Assembly (NCBI GenBank): GCA_030643125.1 | Contig: DAOWML010000032.1 | Location: 1 to 12,492, forward strand | DNA length: 12,492 nt | Direction: 5' to 3' | From: Bacteroidales bacterium | GTDB taxonomy: Bacteria > Bacteroidota > Bacteroidia > Bacteroidales > UBA12077 | In this document: piece after piece, positions 6,398 through 12,492 of the stretch | Layout: each line of letters begins with the position of its first letter | Position numbering within the stretch: the first letter of the stretch is position 1 | The notes under the pieces: generated by a model | Told to the model about the DNA's origin: nothing | What the model saw: the letters and a program-made list of their open reading frames with translations, nothing else | The model's database searches: none | Position numbers and translations under genes: made by a program

Positions 6398-8665
6398 TTA
6401 CTCTGAATCTGTACGATCAATCATTCTGATTTTTTCTTTTAACAAAATAATTTCCTTATGCGCACTTTCAATCTTTGCATGGTATTCTTTCAGCATTTCT
6501 TTTGCTTCATCAGAACCTGCAGAGAAAAATCCTATATTATTTTCCCACAAGGATATATTATTTTCAAGTTTATTAATTTTATTAAAAAACTTATCGCGTT
6601 CATATTTAATCTTATTTGAAGATTTTGGCTTATGTTGAAGTGTTTCTAACCTATTTTGAAATTTTAATAAATTCTTTTCGCTATCATCAACCTTTAACTT
6701 GTCAAATTGTTTATTTAGCTCCTCTCTAAATGCGTTCTGAATTTTGTCTTTCATTTTGTAAGGCACAAAACCTACTTCAGTGAAATCTTCCTGAAATTTT
6801 TTGAGCGCAGCAGAATTTACATTTACATCATTAACAAACTGGTAATTTACAACGTTTTCAATAATTTCCTGTTTCAATTTAAGGTTCTTCTCGAACTCCT
6901 GTTCAATATTGACATAATATTCCGATTTGCTATTAAAAAAATGATCGCAAGCTGCACGGAATCTTTTCCAAACTTTATCAGATTGTTTTCTTGATACCGG
7001 TCCAATTTCCTTCCACTCTTTTTGTAGATTTATTAAATCCTTCGTTGTTTTTTTCCAATCTGTACTATCTTTTAATAACTCAACTTTTTCGCAAAGTTCT
7101 ATCTTCTTATTAAGATTTTCATCTTGCTGCTCCTTATTTTGAGCATAAAATTCACGTTTCTTACCAAAAAACTTATCACAAGCATTTCTAAAACGTGCAT
7201 AAATTTTATTATTATCTTTTTTAGGTGCAAAACCTATTGTACGCCATACTTTTTGCAATTCAATTATTGACGTAGTTTGATCTGTCCAATCTTTATGAAA
7301 GCTCAATTCCTTTTCTGACACTTCCTCTGCTTGCTCGCATAATTTTTCTTTCTTCTCAAGATTACTTTTTTGTTCGTCTTTCAAATTTTTAAAATAATCC
7401 TGATGCCGTTTATTTATTATTCTTGTTGCCTCTTTAAATCGCTCCCATAATATATCTTTTTGATCATTAGGAACAGGGCCTATCTCTCTCCATTGATTAT
7501 GAAATTTTTGTAAAGTTTTAAACGCGGTAACTACAGATGTTTCTTCAATTAACTTTTCAGATTTTTCACATAATCCTGTTTTAATTTCAAGATTTTTCTT
7601 GAGGTCCAAATCACGAAGTTCTTTATTTATATTTACATAATCATAGAACTTTTCAACATGATGATGATAAGTATTCCAAAGGTCTTTTAATTTTTGTTGA
7701 GGAACCTGTCCTATATCTTTCCAGAGTTTTTGTAACTCCCTAAACTCTTTAAATGTATCTCCTATTGACTCATCCTTGTTTACTAATTCCTTAAGTACCT
7801 CAATAATTTCGTACTTCTTTTCTAAATTTACATCTTTAACTTTCTCAAGTTGTCGGTTATAATCAGCTTTAAACCTTCTGTATCTTTTAAATAATTCCTT
7901 TAGTTCTGTTTCAAGAGGATCTTCTACTGGAGCAAAATCTTCAATATCACCACCTTCAGCTAAAAACTCTTTGCGCTTTTTCTCATTTAAAGATTTTTGT
8001 TTTTTATAAAAACTAGCTTTTATTGCCTCAACCTCTCTACGTATCTCATTAATTGAGTCCTTATCTATAATATTATTTAGTTCCTTAACTAAATCTTCCC
8101 TACTTAATTTTGTATAATCAATATCAATTTTTTCTTCCCCCCCTGCGGAATCTTCCTGACTACCTACAGCAGTTAAATCGGAAGATATGCTGACAGATTC
8201 AGGTTCCACTACTACATCTTCTGAATCATCTTTCTTCTGCTCTTCAATTTTCTCATTTGAATCATCCTCTGTCGAATCTACATTGTTAGGTTCCTTTTTA
8301 GTTAATTCACTTGATTCTTCCTTTTCTGAAGTTTCAGAGTTATCATCTTTAGGATCTTTAATTTCCTCATTTGAATCATCCTCTGTCGAATCTACTTTGT
8401 TAGATTCTTCCTTTTCTGAAGTTTCAGAATTATCATCTTTCTGCTCTTTAATTTCATCATTTGAATCATCCTCTTTCGAATCTACGTTCTTAGATTCCTC
8501 CTCAGTTAATTCACTTGATTCTTCCTTTTCTGAAGTTTCAGGTTCTTCTTTTTTTATTTTTCCCTTTTCTGAATTTGTAATTTTATTATTTTCATTCAAT
8601 TCAGAATTTTCATTTAGCTGTTCATCTTGAACAGGATCAGAGTTTTGTGGATCTTTAGCACTCAT
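6398..8665 (-). CDS. DUF349 repeat protein with an acidic repetitive N-terminus
   Basis: The 755-residue protein has three parts. Residues 1-170 are Glu/Ser/Asp/Asn-rich, probably disordered, and contain three in-frame repeats (43-148). Residues about 275-655 hold five DUF349 modules, recognisable by LWKDIGQVP, QWREIGPVP, VWRTIGFAP, EWKEIGPVS and DFTEVGFVP (near 315, 392, 474, 551 and 628). Most are followed by a W/Y-x-RF-type helix and an aromatic FF/YF pair. Residues 660-750 look helical and coiled-coil forming. There is no signal peptide or membrane segment, so it should be cytoplasmic. The biochemical role of DUF349 proteins is not settled, so I assign no function. The gene is first in a minus-strand cluster with pyrG and yidC. 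The ATG at 8665 is chosen because it is followed directly by the acidic region without a better internal start. The rightward frame 8187-8630 is a shadow of the repeats. Confidence 0.9.
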   Translation of the reverse strand: MSAKDPQNSDPVQDEQLNENSELNENNKITNSEKGKIKKEEPETSEKEESSELTEEESKNVDSKEDDSNDEIKEQKDDNSETSEKEESNKVDSTEDDSNEEIKDPKDDNSETSEKEESSELTKKEPNNVDSTEDDSNEKIEEQKKDDSEDVVVEPESVSISSDLTAVGSQEDSAGGEEKIDIDYTKLSREDLVKELNNIIDKDSINEIRREVEAIKASFYKKQKSLNEKKRKEFLAEGGDIEDFAPVEDPLETELKELFKRYRRFKADYNRQLEKVKDVNLEKKYEIIEVLKELVNKDESIGDTFKEFRELQKLWKDIGQVPQQKLKDLWNTYHHHVEKFYDYVNINKELRDLDLKKNLEIKTGLCEKSEKLIEETSVVTAFKTLQKFHNQWREIGPVPNDQKDILWERFKEATRIINKRHQDYFKNLKDEQKSNLEKKEKLCEQAEEVSEKELSFHKDWTDQTTSIIELQKVWRTIGFAPKKDNNKIYARFRNACDKFFGKKREFYAQNKEQQDENLNKKIELCEKVELLKDSTDWKKTTKDLINLQKEWKEIGPVSRKQSDKVWKRFRAACDHFFNSKSEYYVNIEQEFEKNLKLKQEIIENVVNYQFVNDVNVNSAALKKFQEDFTEVGFVPYKMKDKIQNAFREELNKQFDKLKVDDSEKNLLKFQNRLETLQHKPKSSNKIKYERDKFFNKINKLENNISLWENNIGFFSAGSDEAKEMLKEYHAKIESAHKEIILLKEKIRMIDRTDSE
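8222..8539 (-). repeat. three in-frame tandem repeats coding for the acidic region
   Basis: The units cover residues 43-80, 81-110 and 111-148 of the DUF349 protein: 38, 30 and 38 codons. Each begins ETSEKEES and contains VDSxEDDSN and a KDD/KKDDS end. DNA identity is high; for example a 29-base segment recurs at 8253, 8367 and 8457 with few changes. The middle unit lacks eight codons (an SELTxxE-type insert) present in the others, a length change that keeps the frame. Confidence 0.85.
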
Positions 8666-8685
8666 AATATTTGTTTTACTTATAG

Positions 8686-8709
8686 AAGTGATTTAAAAGA
8701 TAATCACTT
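8686..8709. repeat. inverted repeat in the leader or promoter region of the DUF349 gene
   Basis: AAGTGATT (8686-8693) and AATCACTT (8702-8709) are perfect complements around an eight-base AT-rich spacer, 21 bases upstream of the DUF349 start codon. No T-run follows on either strand, so it is not a standard terminator. It may be a protein-binding operator or a leader hairpin. The rest of the 8666-8817 spacer is very AT-rich with no perfect TAnnTTTG box on the minus strand; the nearest match is TATTTTCG at 8733-8726. Confidence 0.4.
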
Positions 8710-8817
8710 GCTAATTTACAGGATACGAAAATATATATTTAACTACTAATACTCAAAGAATTTTAGCATTAAATATTAAAATACATAAATATACAATTTT
8801 ACACCAAAAATGATAAT

Positions 8818-8855
8818 AAAAAAAGACTGTTCAAATATTATAGATGAACAGTCTT
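8818..8855 (-). terminator. rho-independent terminator after the porin gene
   Basis: On the minus strand an 11-base-pair perfect stem, AAGACTGTTCA with TGAACAGTCTT (8823-8833 and 8845-8855) around an 11-base loop, is followed by an uninterrupted T-run (complement of the A-run at 8818-8824). It starts 35 bases after the porin stop codon and ends the lipoprotein-porin unit, separating it from the DUF349 cluster. Confidence 0.88.
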
Positions 8856-8890
8856 AATGTAAAAACCCAACCTAAAATTGTAATCCCAAA

Positions 8891-10414
8891 TTAAAATTTA
8901 ATTCCAAAAGTTAAAATAAAATTATTTAGTTTATGATCAATGGATGCCTGTTCATTATCAGAGAAGTCGAAATCGTTATAATAAGGGCTCAAATCATAAG
9001 CAATCATATTATAATTATAAGTTGTTTGTGCAAATGCAAAATCAACAAAAAAGTGTTTTTCTCTGTAACCTAATCCACCCGACAAGGTGATTTTTTCATA
9101 ATCAGAATTTAGAGCGCCTTCAATATCTGCATATGGACTTGTTGAATATCTTCCTCCCGCTCTAAAATAAAGTGTACCATACCTGAATTCAGCACCTGCT
9201 CTTATATTGTGAGTTTCTTGAAATATCGATTTAATATCATTATTGTCTTCAATAACACCCAGACTATTATCCCTGTCATCTAATTTCATTGTGGAATAAT
9301 CAACATATTCATAGTCCACATCAATTAATGCAATTTTACCTATCTGAAATCCTACACTACCGACAGCTCTAAGAGGTGTATTTAAACTATACTTATATGT
9401 TTGCACCGGTGATCTTGAATATTCAGAAGTGCCACTATCAAAATATCCGGATGCTGAATTATAGAACTTTTGATCTAAATCATAAAATGTAGGTAAATGC
9501 AAGGAAGCTCCCAGCCTTAAATAATCCGTAGGTTTATAAATTGTTCCAAATTTAAATATAAAACCTGTACCTCTGGTTGTTGAATTTTCCTTGAAATCAA
9601 ATGCATTTATAAAAGGGATTTGTAAACCGGAAGTTTCACTCTCGTAATGCGATGCATATTGTTCATATCTTAATCGTGTTATTCCTATGCTCGCTCCAAT
9701 ATATAATTTATGTGCATAATTAGCTCCAAAAGAAAAATTGAATTCACTTATAGAACCTTCTGTTTGAATTATTTTTCGTTGATTAATTTCAAAATTAGCA
9801 GGATCGCTAAATATTTCATCTGTAATTTCGCTATAAAATTCATTTGGAATAATATTAGTATCAAGTTCCATTATATATGCATCCCAAATTAGAAACTCAT
9901 ACATCCCATCTAAATCATAAGGATTAGTTGTTGTAGCATTAGCTTCACTAATAAAAGTTTCCATTAAAGATGAATTATTAACTCCCTGGAATTGTATATT
10001 ATTATTTAAATCTGTTGTTCGGTTAAATCCTACACCAATATTAAAATTGACCCATCTTGTGTCAGAATTTTCTAAATTATACGAATTTACAAGCCCCATA
10101 TTATTTAAATTAATAGCATATCCATTATCATCAATTGTATTATTAATATAAGTTGACGAATTCGAGTTATAACTCATCCCCGGAGAAAACACTAATTCAG
10201 ATCTATTGTATACACCTAATCCGGCAGGATTTATTGCTATTGAAGAAAAATCACCTCCTAATGCGCCAAATGCGCCTCCCATTCCTACAAAACGTGCAGT
10301 TCCACCATAATCATTAGATGAAAATTTAAAAGCATTATCAACATAAACAGATTGAGAATATATTAAGGTGTTTGCAATTAACCCAATTATAAAAATTAAA
10401 AATATCTTTTTCAT
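8891..10414 (-). CDS. OmpP1/FadL-like outer membrane transport protein
   Basis: The 507-residue protein carries a Sec signal peptide (MKKIFLIFIIGLIANTLIYS, cleavage near residue 20). It then has the N-terminal signature of the Bacteroidota OmpP1/FadL/TodX group: GGTARFVGMGGAFGALGGD (37-55) and INPAGLGVYNRSE (61-73). The remainder alternates short polar and aromatic stretches as expected for a beta-barrel, and the chain ends in LTFGIKF with a terminal Phe, the usual outer membrane assembly signal. FadL-type barrels carry hydrophobic compounds such as fatty acids across the outer membrane; the substrate here cannot be read from the sequence. Bacteroidota members are sometimes labelled hemin receptors, for which I see no support. 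It lies 41 bases after the lipoprotein gene with no clear promoter between, and a strong terminator follows. The substrate is unknown; the family call is firm. Confidence 0.88.
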   Translation of the reverse strand: MKKIFLIFIIGLIANTLIYSQSVYVDNAFKFSSNDYGGTARFVGMGGAFGALGGDFSSIAINPAGLGVYNRSELVFSPGMSYNSNSSTYINNTIDDNGYAINLNNMGLVNSYNLENSDTRWVNFNIGVGFNRTTDLNNNIQFQGVNNSSLMETFISEANATTTNPYDLDGMYEFLIWDAYIMELDTNIIPNEFYSEITDEIFSDPANFEINQRKIIQTEGSISEFNFSFGANYAHKLYIGASIGITRLRYEQYASHYESETSGLQIPFINAFDFKENSTTRGTGFIFKFGTIYKPTDYLRLGASLHLPTFYDLDQKFYNSASGYFDSGTSEYSRSPVQTYKYSLNTPLRAVGSVGFQIGKIALIDVDYEYVDYSTMKLDDRDNSLGVIEDNNDIKSIFQETHNIRAGAEFRYGTLYFRAGGRYSTSPYADIEGALNSDYEKITLSGGLGYREKHFFVDFAFAQTTYNYNMIAYDLSPYYNDFDFSDNEQASIDHKLNNFILTFGIKF

Positions 10415-10455
10415 ATTACTTTCTTTATTAGTTGTACAAATAGAATTATGATTTA

Positions 10456-11796
10456 CTATCTCCTACCTCCTCTACTACTTCCACTACTTGATCTAGAACT
10501 TCCACTTGAACCTGAGCTTCCTGATGAAGACCCTGAACTTCGTGATGATCCAGAACTCCTTACAGATCCTGAGCTTCCTGAAGATCTAGTTGATGATCCA
10601 GAACTCCTAACTGAACCCGAACTGCCTGACGATCCGCTTGATCTACTTGGTGTATATGAACTACCCGATCTTGTTGTACTTGATCGGTTTGGTGAAGATG
10701 TAGACGTTCTTGATACACCTGAATAACTCCTTCCTGAACTTACATTTGTACTCTCAGGTCTGTTATAACGAGTAGCAGAACGTGTAGGACTATTATAGGT
10801 AGATCGTGTAGCTTGTTGAGGTCTTGTATAATTTCTATTGCTCGTGGAAGCTACTCCTGATCGGTCCTGTCCGTTTGCTGTTCTAACACTTGTTCCTGTT
10901 CTATCTCTACTTGTTTCACGAACCCTGATTGTTTCACCGGCAAAATTATTTTCTCCTGTTCTGGTTGTTGTTCGTACTTCACCCGATCTTGCTGTACGAG
11001 CAGACTGCCTGTCTATTCCTGATTTTACAGTACTTGTTGATCTAATATCTCTACCAACATATGATTCTGGTAATTCTCTTGATGCTCTACCAATAGATGA
11101 ACGCGCACCGGACGTTACAGCCAAAGTCCTTTGCCTGTATGAATGAAAAGAAGAACTAACATAATTATCATTAGGATAATAAGGGTAATAAGGGTAACAA
11201 CTGTAATATGGGCTATAATATGGATAATAATACGAACTATAATAAGGTCGATAATAATATGAACCATAATAATATGGATAACCGTAATTATACCATGAAT
11301 ATCTATATCCAAATGAAGAAGTCATCCAATAAGGTTCAACCCAAATCTGATCACCAACAATTATCACATTATAGAAAGGATCATTAAAATATGCCTGTGC
11401 ATACCAATAATCATCTGAAAAATAAATATTATAATAATTATTCATTCCATAATAAGGGCTTCTCTTTGCATCAAATCTTCGTTGGTATGCTTCCTCGTAA
11501 CTATCAACCATAATACTTTCATAAGGATTTTCGTATTCATCCTCATTTTCATAAATCACAGTATCTATTTCTCCTTTCGATTCATCTTCAAGAATATCTG
11601 ATATCTCTTTATCGTATTTTTTACTAAAAATTGTCTGATTCTTATCGTAAGTTGGATTAGCATAAACATCATTACTTGCAACCACCTCATCTTTTGGCGA
11701 ATAATATATATCGTCATTCACAGTAGTTTGTTGTAATGATGAACATGAGGCCAACACTATTGATAAGAAAAAAAGAAAATAAATTTTTGTTTTCAT
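10456..11796 (-). CDS. low-complexity lipoprotein with Tyr-rich middle and Ser/Gly/Arg tail
   Basis: I do not recognise a characterised function. The 446-residue protein starts with a lipoprotein signal peptide, lipobox LASC with Cys18 as the lipid attachment site. Residues 19-110 are acidic and polar. A short segment (about 120-160) has YYNIYFSDDYWYAQAYF and IIVGDQIWVEPYW, possibly a small folded part. Residues 161-212 are half tyrosine (26 of 52), mostly in YY pairs with Ser, Pro and Gly. From about 220 on it is rich in Arg, Ser and Thr, and 386-446 are almost only Ser, Gly and Arg. The residues after Cys18 (SSLQQ) lack the acidic export motif known for surface lipoproteins, so periplasmic orientation is slightly favoured. 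Similar proteins in the phylum carry uninformative labels such as vitellogenin-like. It is first in a unit with the OmpP1/FadL gene and has an unusually strong ribosome site. Frames on the opposite strand are shadows. Confidence 0.85.
   Translation of the reverse strand: MKTKIYFLFFLSIVLASCSSLQQTTVNDDIYYSPKDEVVASNDVYANPTYDKNQTIFSKKYDKEISDILEDESKGEIDTVIYENEDEYENPYESIMVDSYEEAYQRRFDAKRSPYYGMNNYYNIYFSDDYWYAQAYFNDPFYNVIIVGDQIWVEPYWMTSSFGYRYSWYNYGYPYYYGSYYYRPYYSSYYYPYYSPYYSCYPYYPYYPNDNYVSSSFHSYRQRTLAVTSGARSSIGRASRELPESYVGRDIRSTSTVKSGIDRQSARTARSGEVRTTTRTGENNFAGETIRVRETSRDRTGTSVRTANGQDRSGVASTSNRNYTRPQQATRSTYNSPTRSATRYNRPESTNVSSGRSYSGVSRTSTSSPNRSSTTRSGSSYTPSRSSGSSGSSGSVRSSGSSTRSSGSSGSVRSSGSSRSSGSSSGSSGSSGSSRSSSGSSRGGRR
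10459..10641 (-). repeat. low-complexity coding repeats of the Ser/Gly/Arg tail
   Basis: This stretch codes residues 386-446 of the lipoprotein, which are Ser, Gly or Arg except for three positions (Val396, Thr403, Val412). A 16-residue unit beginning GSSGSVRSSGSS is repeated at 391 and 407. At DNA level an 18-base segment recurs exactly at 10543 and 10591, a 48-base period. Recent slippage or unequal exchange is likely. Confidence 0.8.
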
Positions 11797-11802
11797 AATG
11801 AA

Positions 11803-11808
11803 CCTCCT
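11803..11808 (-). promoter_or_regulatory. perfect Shine-Dalgarno site of the lipoprotein gene
   Basis: The minus strand reads AGGAGG (within ACAGGAGGTT), six bases before the ATG at 11796, an ideal consensus and spacing. The other genes of the window have only weak purine-rich leaders, as is usual in this phylum, so this site fixes the start and suggests high translation. The remainder of the 11797-11900 spacer, shared with divergent proS, shows no perfect TAnnTTTG box on either strand. Confidence 0.7.
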
Positions 11809-11900
11809 GTTTAGTTATATTTTAATAATTAATTTCGTTATTTTGCAGCTCTAAAATTTTTATAAAACCATTAAAAAACAAGCAAAAATCATACCATAAC

Positions 11901-12492
11901 ATGGCTAAAACACTAACAAAAAGAAAAGAAAATTACTCCCAATGGTATAACGACCTAGTAGTAAAAGCAGATTTAGCTGAAACCTCAGCAGTACGCGGGG
12001 CAATGGTAATCAAACCTTATGGCTTTTCAATCTGGGAAAAAATACAAGCAGCATTAGATAAAATGTTTAAAGATACAGGACATTTAAATGCATATTTCCC
12101 TCTTTTTATACCAAAATCCTTTTTTTCAAAAGAAGCCAGCCATGTTGATGGATTTGCCAAAGAATGCGCCGTTGTTACTCATTACAGGCTTAAAACTGAT
12201 GAAAAAACAAACAAAATCATTGTTGATCCTGAAGCAAAATTAGAAGAAGAATTAATTGTAAGGCCTACTTCTGAAACAATAATATGGAATACATACAAAA
12301 ATTGGATTCAGTCGTATAGAGATTTACCAATATTAATAAATCAGTGGGCTAACGTTGTTAGATGGGAAATGAGAACCCGATTATTTTTAAGAACTTCTGA
12401 ATTTTTATGGCAAGAAGGGCATACAGCACACGCAACAAAACATGAAGCTATTGAAGAAACAGAAAAGATGATCAATATTTATGCAGATTTTG
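11901..12492 (+). CDS. proS: proline--tRNA ligase, archaeal/eukaryotic type (5' part, runs off the window)
   Basis: The enzyme charges tRNA(Pro) with proline in the cytoplasm. The frame opens at ATG 11901 (MAKTLTKRKENYSQWYNDLV) and continues without a stop to the window edge, giving 197 residues of a protein that is normally around 490. Class II aminoacyl-tRNA synthetase features are visible: YFPLFIPKSFF (65-75) in the motif 1 region, RPTSE (121-125) and the motif 2 block RWEMRTRLFLRTSEFLWQEG (154-173) followed by HTAH. The WYNDLVVKADLAE start and the absence of an editing insertion so far mark the archaeal/eukaryotic-like form rather than the long E. coli form. It is divergent from the lipoprotein gene across 104 bases; a one-mismatch -7 box (TTATTTTG, 11838-11845) could serve it. 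Confidence 0.95.
   Translation, partial: MAKTLTKRKENYSQWYNDLVVKADLAETSAVRGAMVIKPYGFSIWEKIQAALDKMFKDTGHLNAYFPLFIPKSFFSKEASHVDGFAKECAVVTHYRLKTDEKTNKIIVDPEAKLEEELIVRPTSETIIWNTYKNWIQSYRDLPILINQWANVVRWEMRTRLFLRTSEFLWQEGHTAHATKHEAIEETEKMINIYADF

Noticed and set aside
8253..8281. TCGAATC-like segments resembling a tRNA T-loop
   Set aside because: They recur because they are part of coding repeats (Val-Asp-Ser codons) and no acceptor or anticodon stem can be built around them.
8187..8630. A 147-codon rightward frame rich in Ser, Glu and Phe
   Set aside because: It is the exact opposite strand of the acidic repeats of the DUF349 gene; its composition mirrors those codons and it has no start-site signals of its own.
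10448..10726. A rightward frame rich in Pro, Glu, Leu and Asp with apparent repeats
   Set aside because: It mirrors the Ser/Gly/Arg repeats of the lipoprotein on the other strand; no ribosome site or known family.
10838..11312. Frames overlapping the middle of the lipoprotein gene (rightward 10838-11146; leftward Ile/His-rich 11115-11312)
   Set aside because: Both are shadows of the low-complexity codons (Tyr TAT/TAC codons read out of frame give Ile and His). Signal peptide, lipobox and ribosome site support the long leftward frame.

Overview
The window is AT-rich, codes densely with ordinary bacterial codons, and looks like a chromosomal segment from a member of the Bacteroidota. The signs are a YidC with a long periplasmic domain and a lysine-rich tail, an OmpP1/FadL-type outer membrane protein, a multi-repeat DUF349 protein beside pyrG and yidC, an archaeal/eukaryotic-type prolyl-tRNA synthetase, and several TAnnTTTG boxes of the kind used as -7 elements in this phylum. 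I cannot name a genus.

Layout. Positions 1-24 hold the first eight codons of a leftward gene, possibly dnaB. After a divergent promoter region, ispE (202-1017, +) encodes the CMP-methylerythritol kinase of the non-mevalonate isoprenoid pathway. An apparently intact IS1634-like insertion sequence (about 1133-2779, transposase on -) lies between ispE and the convergent gene yidC. It sits between two different stem-loops that probably end those two genes.

Leftward of 8665 is a housekeeping cluster transcribed on the minus strand: a DUF349 repeat protein with an acidic repetitive N-terminus, then pyrG (CTP synthase), then yidC (membrane protein insertase), with gaps of 35 and 74 bases. The second gap contains a perfect 14-base palindrome. 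A strong minus-strand terminator at 8818-8855 separates this cluster from a second minus-strand pair: a lipoprotein gene (10456-11796) with a tyrosine-rich middle and a Ser/Gly/Arg tail, followed by an OmpP1/FadL-like porin gene (8891-10414). Both products are predicted to go to the envelope and are probably co-transcribed. Divergent from them, proS starts at 11901 and runs off the right edge.

Functionally, most of the window is core metabolism and envelope building: isoprenoid precursors, CTP synthesis, membrane protein insertion, outer membrane transport and tRNA charging. The only clearly mobile part is the insertion sequence. I see no tRNA, rRNA, CRISPR array, phage gene or defence system, and no convincing new multi-gene system. 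The most unusual items are the placement of the insertion sequence between two hairpins, the low-complexity lipoprotein, and the in-frame acidic repeats of the DUF349 protein. No gene-free stretch exceeds 300 bases; the longest is 8666-8890, which holds a small inverted repeat and the terminator.
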